Below, piece after piece: positions 7,018-15,222 of a stretch of DNA of 64,000 nucleotides. The DNA is from W0P28-013 sp963659365 (lineage in GTDB: Bacteria > Bacteroidota > Bacteroidia > Bacteroidales > Paludibacteraceae): assembly GCA_963659365.1 (NCBI GenBank), contig CAVKTI010000002.1, positions 1-64,000 of the forward strand, given 5' to 3'. Under the pieces are notes generated by a model. It did no database searches, was not told the origin of the DNA, and saw nothing but the letters and a program-made list of their open reading frames with translations. Position 1 is the first letter of the stretch. Every line of letters starts with the position of its first letter. Both the position numbers and the translations under genes were made by a program.

Positions 7018-9412
7018 CTAAAATTTTGCTTGCTTTCAGCCCTTTGGCGGTGGCCGACAGCGTGCAGTTGCCCTCGACAAGCACGGTCAATTCGCCCGAA
7101 AAAGCGTGGTGCTGCGGCAGGTTGAATGGGTCGAGATTGGCAGCATCGCCATTGGCAGCAGCCACAAATCGCCCATTGCCTTTGGTTGCAAACTGTATCA
7201 GATGGTCGGCGTGCGGACAGAGATTCCCGTTTTTGTCGCACACACGCACGCGCACAAAGTGCAGATTGTTTTTCGGAAGCGATTCTTCTACCAGTTCGAT
7301 ATGATGCGGATTGCCAGCCGTTTGGCGCACTGCGCTGCCAAAATCGGTTACGACTTTCAATTCGCCCGGTGCGTATGCCACACTGTCCCAAATCAGGCGG
7401 TAGCGGCGTTGTAGCGCCAGCGCATCACCTGCTGCAGCGGCCTCCTCCGACTCGGCTTTGGTGTATTTGTGGCGTTTGCCAAGGCTCTGGCCGTTGAGAA
7501 ACAGTTCCGCTTCGTCGGCATCGGTATAGACCATCACAGGTAGAGTGTCGCCCACCTGCCAATTCCAGTGCGGCAGCAGGTGCAGTGTGTGGGCGTTTTT
7601 GTTCCACTGCGAACGGTAGAGATAGTAGCGATCTTTGGGAATGCCCGCCAAATCGATGATTCCGAAATAAGACGAATGGCTTGGCCACGCATCGGTGTCG
7701 TAGGGCGACGGCTCGCCAAGGTAGTCGAATCCTGTCCAAACAAATTGGCCGATAGTCCACGCGTGGTCGTCCATATTGCGAAAATCTTCGTCGGGCAGGT
7801 TGCTCCACGGACAGTATTGCAGGTCGTAACTCGAACACTGATTAGTTTTGCTATTGCCGTTCGGGTGGTTTTGGTCGGTGATGGTCGCTGTATTGTCGGG
7901 CAGGGCAGGCCGCAGATAGACCCCACGCGACGAAACTGTCGAAGCCGTTTCGGAGCCCAGCACCAGCCGTTGCGGCGTGCGTTGATACGCCTCTTCGTAG
8001 CGGAAAGCGCGATAGTTCAGCCCCACCACTTGCAGAATGCTCGCAAAGCCGTTTTCGAGTACGCAACTCACTTGGTCCATGCCCGCCGTTACGGGGCGTG
8101 TGCCGTCTTCGCGTTCGCAGAGGTCTTGCAGCATTTTTGCCACGCGGTAGCCATCGGGCGAACATTGTGTTGGCACTTCGTTGCCCACCGACCACATCAC
8201 GATGCTCGGATTGTTGCGGAAATGGTGCAGCATATTCACCATGTCGCGCTCGGCCCATTCGTCAAAAAAGCGGTGATAGCCATTGTCGCATTTGCCCCAG
8301 TCCCATTCGTCGAACGGTTCGCACATCACCATAAAACCGAGCGAGTCACACAGTTCGATGAGTTCGGGCGCAGGCATATTGTGCGAGGTGCGAATGGCAT
8401 CGCAGCCCATGTCGCGCAGCAACAGCAGTTGGCGCAAAATGGCTTGTCGGTTCACCGCCGCCCCAAGCGGCCCGAGGTCGTGGTGGAGGCAAACACCGCG
8501 AAATTTACGCACTTGGCCGTTGAGCATAAAGCCCACATTCGGCACTATCTGTATGGAGCGAATGCCAAAGGTCGTCGCCACGGTATCGACCGCCACGCCA
8601 TCGGCTTCGACAATGGTGCGAGCCGTGTAGAGCGCAGGGCTTTCGGGCGACCAGAGCGCAGGATTTTTCAGCGTGAAATTCTGCTCCAACGGCAACGAAT
8701 GGCGCACATCGTAGGTAGAAACGAGCGTGTCGACCACTTTGCCAGTCGATTGTTCTATGATACTGGTAATCAACCTGATACGCTTGCCAATGGCGTTTTC
8801 TACCGTCGTTTTCAGATTCACCGCCGCCATCTCGTCGGTAATATAGGGTGTTTGCACATGCACGCCCCACACAGGCACATGCGTGCGCTGCGAGCGAATC
8901 AGATGCACATGGCGGAAAAGCCCAGCCCCAGGATACCAGCGGCTGCTCTGCGGACGGTTTTCCAAGCGCACTGCAATGGTGTTTTCGCCCGCTTGCAGAT
9001 AGGGCGTGATGTCGCAGTGGAAAGCGTTGTAACCATAAGGCCACTGGTAGGCTTTTTGTCCGTTCACATAGACTTTGGCCTCCGACATTGCGCCATCGAA
9101 AAGCAGCGTATAGACCGCTGTCGTGTCGAAATGCGGCAGTGCGAGCGTCTGTTTGTACCACGCTTTGCCCATGTAGGGCAGTCCGCCTGTGCGCCCTGTT
9201 TTGAGCGACGGCCGCGTTTCGCCATTTTGCCACACCGCCACATTTTGCAGGTCGTTTTGGCGGTCGAACGCGCCATAAATCGCCCAATCGTGCGGCACGG
9301 ACACCGTCGTCCACGCCTTGTCGTGTGGCGCAGGCATCTGGTGGTCGGTCTGCTCAAAGGCAAACTGCCAACTGCTGAGCAGCGTTGTAATGGCTAAAAT
9401 CAGAAGATTCAT
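7004..9412 (-). CDS. Glycoside hydrolase family 2 (beta-galactosidase-like)
   Basis: This 802-residue enzyme is probably exported: a hydrophobic N-terminus MNLLILAITTLLSS precedes the mature part. The order is a jelly-roll sugar-binding domain (VPHDWAIYG, GKAWYKQTL, SSRWYPGAGLFRHV), an Ig-like domain, then a TIM barrel with GVCLHHDLG, IRTSHN and the acid/base Glu in WSVGNE (near residue 410). The likely nucleophile is Glu in LGSETAS (near 486), as in GH2 members that carry extra C-terminal Ig-like domains. The substrate cannot be read; beta-galactoside or beta-glucuronide are possibilities. Its end overlaps the start of the TPM gene by 14 nt. Confidence 0.9.
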   Translation of the reverse strand: MNLLILAITTLLSSWQFAFEQTDHQMPAPHDKAWTTVSVPHDWAIYGAFDRQNDLQNVAVWQNGETRPSLKTGRTGGLPYMGKAWYKQTLALPHFDTTAVYTLLFDGAMSEAKVYVNGQKAYQWPYGYNAFHCDITPYLQAGENTIAVRLENRPQSSRWYPGAGLFRHVHLIRSQRTHVPVWGVHVQTPYITDEMAAVNLKTTVENAIGKRIRLITSIIEQSTGKVVDTLVSTYDVRHSLPLEQNFTLKNPALWSPESPALYTARTIVEADGVAVDTVATTFGIRSIQIVPNVGFMLNGQVRKFRGVCLHHDLGPLGAAVNRQAILRQLLLLRDMGCDAIRTSHNMPAPELIELCDSLGFMVMCEPFDEWDWGKCDNGYHRFFDEWAERDMVNMLHHFRNNPSIVMWSVGNEVPTQCSPDGYRVAKMLQDLCEREDGTRPVTAGMDQVSCVLENGFASILQVVGLNYRAFRYEEAYQRTPQRLVLGSETASTVSSRGVYLRPALPDNTATITDQNHPNGNSKTNQCSSYDLQYCPWSNLPDEDFRNMDDHAWTIGQFVWTGFDYLGEPSPYDTDAWPSHSSYFGIIDLAGIPKDRYYLYRSQWNKNAHTLHLLPHWNWQVGDTLPVMVYTDADEAELFLNGQSLGKRHKYTKAESEEAAAAGDALALQRRYRLIWDSVAYAPGELKVVTDFGSAVRQTAGNPHHIELVEESLPKNNLHFVRVRVCDKNGNLCPHADHLIQFATKGNGRFVAAANGDAANLDPFNLPQHHAFSGELTVLVEGNCTLSATAKGLKASKILVGNQ

Positions 9413-9769
9413 GATTTATCGTTGATAAGTTGATGAGTTGATAAGTTGATAAGTTTAACGCATTGAAGAAAGGTTCTGATTTCTGGTTTCTGGTTTCTAG
9501 TTTATAAGTTTCTGTGTTTCTCAAAATTGCTGCCGCAATTTTTGTTTCTATGTTTCTATGTTGATTTGGTTAATCTGACAATTTGAAATTCTGAAATTTG
9601 AAATTTGTCTTGGCAGTAGCCCCCTTTCCCGTTTCCCCCGAATGGGGGAAAGCCTTCGTTTAATTAAGAATTTTGAATTTAGAATTTAGAATTATGAATT
9701 TTTTGCGTTCAAAAGTGTCACAATTTTCATCACTTCTCACTGCTAACTGCTAACTACTCACTAAAAGAA
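9413..9769. repeat. Intergenic repeat modules between GH2 and floA
   Basis: No gene is seen. Tandem GTTGATAAGTTGATGAG words are followed by GTTTCTATGTTTCT words, a CAAAATTGCTGCCGCAATTTTTG hairpin at about 9520, GAAATTTGAAATT words, and a family D module (CCCTTTCCCGTTTCCCCC with GGGGGAAAG) at about 9619-9655. Confidence 0.7.
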
Positions 9770-10768
9770 CTATTTGCTTTTCTTTTGTTGCGCTTTTGCG
9801 GCGGTGGCGGCTGGTTTGCCAATGGCTTCGCGCATTTGCGTGTCGGCTTCGATATTTTTCATGCGGTAGTAGTCCATGATGCCCAAATTGCCGCTGCGGA
9901 AGGCTTCGGCCATCGCTTTTGGCACTTCGGCTTCGGCTTCTATCACCTTGGCGCGCGCCTCTTGCGCTTTGGCTTTCATCTCCTGTTCCAACGCCACGGC
10001 CATCGCACGACGCTCTTCGGCGCGTGCTTGCGCAATGTTTTTGTCGGCTTCGGCTTGGTCCATTTGCAGATTGGCACCGATATTTTTGCCCACATCAACA
10101 TCGGCAATGTCGATAGAGAGAATCTCGAACGCAGTGCCAGCGTCGAGGCCTTTGCTCAACACAAGTTTCGAAATCGAATCGGGATTTTCGAGCACCATTT
10201 TGTGCGTTTCGCTCGAACCGATGCTCGACACGATGCCTTCGCCAACGCGCGCCAACACGGTCTCTTCGCCTGCGCCGCCCACCAACTGCTTGATGTTGGC
10301 GCGAACGGTTACGCGTGCCTTGGCCAAAAGTTGGATACCGTCTTTCGCCACCGACGACACCACAGGTGTGTCGATAACTTTCGGATTGACCGACATTTTC
10401 ACGGCTTCGTCCACATCGCGCCCAGCAAGGTCGATGGCGGTCGCCATTTTGAAAGTCAGGTCGATATTGGCTTTGCTGGCCGAAACGAGTGCGTGCACCA
10501 CGCGCGCCACATGACCGCCCGCCAAGTAGTGCGCCTCGAGGTCGTCGCGGCGAATGCTCACCAAACCAGCCTTGTGCGCCTCAATCATGGCGTTCACAAT
10601 GACCGATGGCGGCACCTTGCGAATGCGCATCAGAAACAGTTGTATGAGCGAAATGCTCACACCCGACACACGCGCCGAAAGCCAGAGCAAAAACGGCACA
10701 TAATACAAGAAAATGATGAGGAGAATCAGAATAACTATCCCCAAGATAACGGAAAGTGTAATGCCCAT
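9770..10768 (-). CDS. floA: Flotillin-like SPFH protein FloA
   Basis: This 332-residue bacterial flotillin scaffolds functional membrane microdomains. A hydrophobic N-terminal hairpin (about 5-27 and a re-entrant segment to ~45) anchors it. The FloA-specific RIRKVPPSVIVNAMIEAHKAG follows, then the SPFH core (DLAGRDVDEAVKMSVNPKVI, ARVTVRANIKQLVGG). A long Ala/Glu-rich coiled coil (about 230-300) drives oligomerisation. The C-terminal DYYRMKNIEADTQMR matches FloA proteins of Bacteroidota and Firmicutes. It lies 38 nt downstream of the NfeD-like gene, the usual partner, in one leftward operon. Confidence 0.95.
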   Translation of the reverse strand: MGITLSVILGIVILILLIIFLYYVPFLLWLSARVSGVSISLIQLFLMRIRKVPPSVIVNAMIEAHKAGLVSIRRDDLEAHYLAGGHVARVVHALVSASKANIDLTFKMATAIDLAGRDVDEAVKMSVNPKVIDTPVVSSVAKDGIQLLAKARVTVRANIKQLVGGAGEETVLARVGEGIVSSIGSSETHKMVLENPDSISKLVLSKGLDAGTAFEILSIDIADVDVGKNIGANLQMDQAEADKNIAQARAEERRAMAVALEQEMKAKAQEARAKVIEAEAEVPKAMAEAFRSGNLGIMDYYRMKNIEADTQMREAIGKPAATAAKAQQKKSK

Positions 10769-10806
10769 AATGTTGTTTTTTTTGTTGGTTATTGATTATG
10801 ACGATT

Positions 10807-11277
10807 TTAGTTCGCCAATTTCTTTACAGAGATTGTTTCGCCAGAGGCCGCTGCAACCTCTATTTCTGTATTCGGGTCGATGAGTCCGTCGATGGATTTT
10901 ACCTCCAGTGTTTTGTCGCCAAAGCGCGCTGTGCCGATTGGTGCGAGCCGCGACACCGTAACGCCCCGCTGCCCAACGCTCACTTGCGTGTCTTTCGGCG
11001 CATCGACCGTACCCGACACCTCGGTGTTGAGCGACATACGGTCGAGCGTGCGCGACCGCACAAAAATCCAGATGGCCACGCCCATAGCCAGCACGCCGCA
11101 CGCCAGCGTGGCGAAACCTGCCGTGGCACTGAGCGTTGCAAAAGCGTACCAAATAGAAGCCACCACAAAAGCGATGCCCGCAATGCCGCCAATGCTCACA
11201 CCGGGAATAATAAACAACTCGAGCAACAAAAACACGATGCCGAGAAACATAAAAAGTACAACGAGAAAAATATCCAT
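10807..11277 (-). CDS. NfeD-family membrane protein (short form)
   Basis: This is a 156-residue membrane protein. Hydrophobic segments at about 3-25, 30-50 and 55-75 (FLVVLFMFLGIVFLLLELF, GGIAGIAFVVASIWYAFA) precede a soluble C-terminal OB-fold (VGQRGVTVSRLAPIGTARFGD, IEVAAASGETISVKKL). NfeD proteins partner with SPFH proteins and floA follows. A longer frame starts at 11331; ATG 11277 is preferred because it begins directly before the first helix. The predicted promoter is about 100 nt upstream at 11383. Confidence 0.88.
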   Translation of the reverse strand: MDIFLVVLFMFLGIVFLLLELFIIPGVSIGGIAGIAFVVASIWYAFATLSATAGFATLACGVLAMGVAIWIFVRSRTLDRMSLNTEVSGTVDAPKDTQVSVGQRGVTVSRLAPIGTARFGDKTLEVKSIDGLIDPNTEIEVAAASGETISVKKLAN

Positions 11278-11354
11278 AGTTGAAAAGTTTAACGCATTGG
11301 TGATGGTCTGTGGGGTAAAATCAATCTTCAAATAAATAATATCTCACCCATAAT

Positions 11355-11363
11355 CCCCCCCCC
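11355..11363. repeat. Nine-base C (G) homopolymer in the nfeD-floA leader
   Basis: Nine consecutive C on the plus strand (G9 in the transcript) lie between the -7 element at 11383-11390 and the nfeD ATG at 11277. Such tracts can change length by slippage. The rest of 11278-11599 holds the promoter and no recognised gene. Confidence 0.8.
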
Positions 11364-11382
11364 TTCACAAACATTCCATTTG

Positions 11383-11390
11383 CAAAGATA
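11383..11390 (-). promoter_or_regulatory. -7 promoter element of nfeD-floA
   Basis: TATCTTTG on the minus strand, about 106 nt upstream of the nfeD ATG, matches TAnnTTTG. No good -33 element was seen at the expected distance. Confidence 0.45.
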
Positions 11391-11599
11391 CGAAAAAGAA
11401 TTGAGAAAACGACTTTTTGTCTTTCGGGAATCCATTGGCGAAATTAATTTAGTGCGTATTTAATTTGGCGTATGGGTTGTATATTTCGAACTTGGTAACT
11501 ACGCTATTGCACACCAATTAAAAAGTTGAAGCCGCAAGAGAAGGAAACCAATCAGCCCCAAAATGGTGTAAAGAGGGAAAAATAGATTGGTAACAAATT

Positions 11600-13534
11600 T
11601 TACTTTCCTGCCTCCGTCAGCCCTTCTTTCAAGAATTTCTCGAAAACCGTTGGGTCGGTTTCGTAGTGAATGGGGGCGGCGAGCGCACGGCCGTCGGCGG
11701 GATCGACTACAATGTAGCACGGTTGCGAATTTTCGTGGAACAGGGCGGTCTGAATGTAGCGATTTTTCTCGCCCAACATCGTGATTTTATTTCCCTGATT
11801 ATCAGATATTTGCAAATTTTCTGGCAGGGTTATAATCTTGTCATCGACATAGAGCGCGCACACCACAAACTGCTCGTTCAACAGCCGCTGTATGCGTGCG
11901 TCGGAGAGTACTTTTTGCTCCACTTTGCGGCAATTCACGCAGCCATGCCCCGTAAAATCGAGAAAAAGCGGTTTGCCGCTCTCCTTGGCACACGCCATCG
12001 CCTCGTCGTAGTCGAAATAGCCGTCGATGCCAGCCACCAAGTGCAGTTGGTCGGCGAAAGAGGCTGCTCCGCACACGCTCGGCGTTTGGTTGTGCGCGCC
12101 ATCGACAACAATTTGGCGCACATTGAAATCCTGCGTACTCATAGGCGGCAGCCAGCCCGACAGCGCATTGAGCGGCGCACCAAAAAGTCCCGGCACCATA
12201 TAAATCACAAACGCAAAATCGGCAATCACCAAGAAAAATCGAAACCACGATTTCTGCACAGGCTGCTCATCGTCGAACGGAAAGCGAATTTTGCCCAGCA
12301 AATAGAACCCCATGAGCGCAAAAATCGTAATCCAAAGCGACAGATAGACCTCGCGGTCGAGAATGCCCCAGTGGTATGTCTGGTCGGGCACGCTCAAGAA
12401 TTTGAGCGCAAACGCCAACTCCACAAAGCCAAGACAGACTTTGAGCGTGTTCATCCAACCGCCCGATTTGGGCAATTTTTGGAGCAGATTCGGAAAGAAA
12501 GCGAAGAAAGTGAACGGCAACGCAAACGCCAGCGAAAAGCCCAGCATTCCGGCAATCGGCTTGAGAAAACCGCCACCAGCCGCACCCAATGCCACCGCTC
12601 CAGCGATTGGCAGCGTGCAACTGAACGACACCAGAACCAGCGTCAGTGCCATGAAAAATGTGCCAACATAGCCCGCTTTCTGCTCGTTGCCCGACGACTT
12701 GCCCACCCACGACGACGGCAGCGAAATCTCGAAATAGCCGAATAGCGACACCGCAAAAATCACGAAAATCACCGTGAAAAGCACATTTGGCAGCCAATGT
12801 GTGCTGATGAAATTGGCAAAACCTTCGCCAAAAATGGCCGACAGCACAATGCCCACAAGCACATAAATCAGCACGATGGAAAAGCCGTAGAAAACGGCCT
12901 GCCGCCTACCACCATGTTTCATAAAATAGGAGATGGTCATCGGAATCATCGGAAAGACGCACGGTGTCAGCACGCCGAGCAGACCGCCGCCAAACGCCAG
13001 CAAGAAAAACCACAGCAGCGACATATCGGGCGAAGTTTTTGCATCTGCAATTTGCTCATTTTCAGCAGATTGACCAGAAACATCGAGCGAAAAATCGGCC
13101 TTTACAGGCACGCAGCGACCGCCCATACACGCCTGCGCATCGACGCTACCGCTAATTTTGAACACCGCATCGGAAAGTAGGCGAATGGTGCGCCGAAACT
13201 CGACTTGACCGACAAAAAAACGCTCCGTATCGTCGAATTCGGCATCGTAATGTTCGGTATATTTTGGCTCTGCCCAATACGCCGAAGTGTCGGCCAGCGC
13301 GTAATTTTTGTTTTGCGCCAAAGTGATGGTCGTCGGCAGTGCCATGCCATTCTGATACTGCGAATAGAGGTGCCAGCCATTGGCGATGGTGGCTGCAACA
13401 ACCACATCGGCCGTCGAATCGGAAGTCTGCTCAAGGCGATAGTGCCACGCCACAGGCTCTTCTATCTGCGCCCACGCCCACACAGGAATGAGAAGCGCAA
13501 GCGTCAATATATGGAGGGAATGCCGTATTTTCAT
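11600..13534 (-). CDS. dsbD: Thiol:disulfide interchange protein DsbD
   Basis: This 644-residue inner-membrane electron carrier moves reducing power from cytoplasmic thioredoxin to periplasmic thiols. A signal peptide (1-22) is followed by a periplasmic N-terminal domain with a CMGGRCV cysteine pair. A membrane core with about eight helices follows (about 175-460), with the conserved cysteines in LTPCVFPMIPMT and SFSCTLPIAG. The C-terminal thioredoxin-like domain has GHGCVNCR (CVNC near 530-535). All three cysteine pairs are present, so it should be functional. A TAAATTTG element lies about 100 nt upstream at 13636. Confidence 0.95.
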   Translation of the reverse strand: MKIRHSLHILTLALLIPVWAWAQIEEPVAWHYRLEQTSDSTADVVVAATIANGWHLYSQYQNGMALPTTITLAQNKNYALADTSAYWAEPKYTEHYDAEFDDTERFFVGQVEFRRTIRLLSDAVFKISGSVDAQACMGGRCVPVKADFSLDVSGQSAENEQIADAKTSPDMSLLWFFLLAFGGGLLGVLTPCVFPMIPMTISYFMKHGGRRQAVFYGFSIVLIYVLVGIVLSAIFGEGFANFISTHWLPNVLFTVIFVIFAVSLFGYFEISLPSSWVGKSSGNEQKAGYVGTFFMALTLVLVSFSCTLPIAGAVALGAAGGGFLKPIAGMLGFSLAFALPFTFFAFFPNLLQKLPKSGGWMNTLKVCLGFVELAFALKFLSVPDQTYHWGILDREVYLSLWITIFALMGFYLLGKIRFPFDDEQPVQKSWFRFFLVIADFAFVIYMVPGLFGAPLNALSGWLPPMSTQDFNVRQIVVDGAHNQTPSVCGAASFADQLHLVAGIDGYFDYDEAMACAKESGKPLFLDFTGHGCVNCRKVEQKVLSDARIQRLLNEQFVVCALYVDDKIITLPENLQISDNQGNKITMLGEKNRYIQTALFHENSQPCYIVVDPADGRALAAPIHYETDPTVFEKFLKEGLTEAGK

Positions 13535-13635
13535 TGGATTTTTATTGTTTCTATGTTTCTATTGATTTGCGGATTTTGGTTATTTGTTGAAGCGTTGAAT
13601 CGTTGAATTGTTGAAGCGAAAAAAACCATCATTCT

Positions 13636-13643
13636 GCAAATTT
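13636..13643 (-). promoter_or_regulatory. -7 promoter element of dsbD
   Basis: TAAATTTG on the minus strand, about 100 nt upstream of the dsbD ATG, matches TAnnTTTG. The element sits just inside the end of the 13535-13647 gap. Confidence 0.35.
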
Positions 13644-13647
13644 ACAA

Positions 13648-13956
13648 TCACTTTCCGTTGCACAGACCGCCTCTACAAGTATGAACAGACTTGCCGCTTG
13701 TATTATTAGGCAATCTGCGACTCGTTTTAGGCTCTAATTTTATATAGTTATTTTGCAAAAAAGCGACAACCTCCTCCCAACCACGAAAAGTTAAACCGCT
13801 GTTGCCATAGAGGAGTCGCCGTGCTTTATCGAAATCATTGCCAGCAAATTGGTTGCGCCAATGTATCCCCTCATTTTTCCAGCACTCATCTAAATAGCGT
13901 GCAGCATCTTCGCCTGTTGCAATGCTTGGAAATTGTATTTTAGTTTTTGTTTTCAC
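13648..13956 (-). CDS. Hypothetical small protein
   Basis: This is a 102-residue soluble protein with no signal or membrane segment and no recognised family. WKNEGIHWRNQFAGNDFDKARRLL and GLTFRGWEEVVAFLQNN suggest a compact helical domain; the C-terminus carries two cysteines. The gene is supported by an ideal promoter: TTTG, 19 nt, TAAATTTG on the minus strand (13991-13961), ending four bases before the ATG, so the mRNA is probably leaderless. Base composition is more AT-rich than its neighbours. Confidence 0.6.
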   Translation of the reverse strand: MKTKTKIQFPSIATGEDAARYLDECWKNEGIHWRNQFAGNDFDKARRLLYGNSGLTFRGWEEVVAFLQNNYIKLEPKTSRRLPNNTSGKSVHTCRGGLCNGK

Positions 13957-13960
13957 GCAA

Positions 13961-13991
13961 CAAATTTACAAACAAAATAATAACTAACAAA
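13961..13991 (-). promoter_or_regulatory. Promoter of the 13648-13956 gene, 4 nt from ATG
   Basis: TTTG (13991-13988), a 19-nt spacer and TAAATTTG (13968-13961) on the minus strand form a complete Bacteroidota promoter, ending four bases before the start codon. Confidence 0.65.
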
Positions 13992-14009
13992 AAAAAGGAG
14001 AAAAAAAAG

Positions 14010-14017
14010 TACCTTTG
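14010..14017 (+). promoter_or_regulatory. Candidate -7 element for the SDR gene
   Basis: TACCTTTG on the plus strand is the only good -7 match upstream of the SDR gene at 14335. If used, it gives a leader of about 310 nt composed of repeat modules. Confidence 0.45.
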
Positions 14018-14334
14018 TGCTTCTGATAGTCGCAAGATGTGAGTAGCAAGACGAGTGTGAAAGTGTAAAAGTAAGAAAGTGTGAAAGTAGGGACGCACCG
14101 AGTGCGTCCGAAATAATTCAACGCTTCAACAGTTCAACAAATAAACATAGAAACAGTGCGAAGCGCGAGAATTTTTGCGATTAGCGAGTGCAGAGTCAAA
14201 CTCGTTTGAACTATGCCGAGCGGAGCAAAAATCTTGCGAAGCAAAAACTAGAAACAAAAATTGCGGTAGCAATTTTGAGAAACAATTTGAAATTCTGAAA
14301 TCTGAAATCTGAAATCTGAAATCTGAAATCTGAA
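14018..14334. repeat. Repeat-filled gap upstream of the SDR gene
   Basis: No gene is seen. In order it holds an AGTCGCAAGATGTGAGTAGCA module, GTGAAAGT words, the palindrome GGACGCACCGAGTGCGTCC at 14091-14109 (family A), a ~90-nt module at about 14153-14245 (family F, around CAAACTCGTTTGA), an AAAATTGCGGTAGCAATTTT hairpin, and a GAAATCT tandem tract abutting the gene. Confidence 0.75.
14091..14109. repeat. Family A palindrome, copy 1
   Basis: GGACGCACCGAGTGCGTCC: a 7-bp perfect stem around a 5-base loop. Preceded by GTGAAAGTAG. Confidence 0.85.
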
Positions 14335-15138
14335 ATGAAAGTAATTTTAATCACTGGTGCATCGTCGGGGTTTGGTAAGGCGATGGCGGCGCGTTTGGCG
14401 GCGGCAGGGCACACGGTTTATGGAACGAGCCGCAAGCCGCAAATGGCGTCGGAGGCGTGCAAAATGCTGCAAGTAGATGTAACCGACCGTGCGTCGATAG
14501 AGGCGGCGGTGCAGCAAATTATCGCTGCCGAAGGACGCATCGATGTGCTGGTGAACAACGCTGGCATGGGCATCGGCGGTGCGGCAGAACTGGCCACCGA
14601 CGACGAAATTGCGTTGCAGATGAACACCAATTTTCTCGGCACGGCGCGCATCTGCTCGTGCGTGCTGCCGTACATGCGTCGCCAGCGCAAAGGCTTGATA
14701 ATCAACATCAGTTCGATTGGCGGCGTGTTCGGCATTCCGTATCAAGGGTGGTACAGCGCATCGAAATTTGCGGTGGAGGGCTACAGCGAGGCATTGAGCC
14801 TCGAGGTGGCGCAGTTTGGCGTGCGCGTGGTGTTGGTCGAGCCAGGCGATTTCAACACAGGTTTCACACACAACCGACGCATTTCGGCCGCCACACAGGC
14901 CGATGCCGATTATGCGCCGTCGTTTGCACGCGTGCTGCAACATATCGAGCACGACGAAAATCAGGGTGGCAATCCCGACTATCTGGCGCGAAAAATTGTG
15001 AAAATCGTAGCCGCACGCCGCCCACGGTTGCGCTATGTGGTTACACCAAATTTGGCCGAAAAAATCTCCGTCGCCCTATCGAAATTGATGTGTGGTCGCC
15101 ACTTTCAAGCACTGCTGCGCCGCTTTTATAGCGTTTGA
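14335..15138 (+). CDS. Short-chain dehydrogenase/reductase (SDR)
   Basis: This 267-residue cytoplasmic NAD(P)-dependent oxidoreductase has the nucleotide-binding TGASSGFG (residues 7-14), the structural LVNNAGMG, the catalytic Ser in INISSIGG and Tyr/Lys in GWYSASKFA. These mark a classical SDR. Fusion with other domains is absent and the substrate is unknown. Members with this sequence pattern are often annotated only as SDR family. It is followed 84 nt later by the M23 peptidase gene, which has its own promoter. Confidence 0.92.
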   Translation: MKVILITGASSGFGKAMAARLAAAGHTVYGTSRKPQMASEACKMLQVDVTDRASIEAAVQQIIAAEGRIDVLVNNAGMGIGGAAELATDDEIALQMNTNFLGTARICSCVLPYMRRQRKGLIINISSIGGVFGIPYQGWYSASKFAVEGYSEALSLEVAQFGVRVVLVEPGDFNTGFTHNRRISAATQADADYAPSFARVLQHIEHDENQGGNPDYLARKIVKIVAARRPRLRYVVTPNLAEKISVALSKLMCGRHFQALLRRFYSV

Positions 15139-15185
15139 ACCGAACACTTTTTTGCGTTTTGCTTTTTCGTTCGCCGTTTTTTTTA

Positions 15186-15193
15186 TACTTTTG
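15186..15193 (+). promoter_or_regulatory. -7 promoter element of the M23 peptidase gene
   Basis: TACTTTTG matches TAnnTTTG. Because it ends at 15193, a GTG start at 15196 would precede or coincide with the transcription start; this favours ATG 15223. Confidence 0.55.
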
Positions 15194-15222
15194 CGGTGGC
15201 AAAACTGAAACGCCCAACGAGC

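Noticed and set aside
11499..11610. Hydrophobic minus-strand frame downstream of dsbD (LFFPLYTILGLIGFLLLRL)
   Set aside because: It could be a tiny membrane peptide, but no ATG lies outside dsbD, there is no promoter, and the upstream part of the frame is a shadow of dsbD.
15196..15222. GTG start adding nine residues to the M23 peptidase
   Set aside because: It begins 3 nt after the -7 element, so it would be at or before the transcription start; ATG 15223 is better placed.
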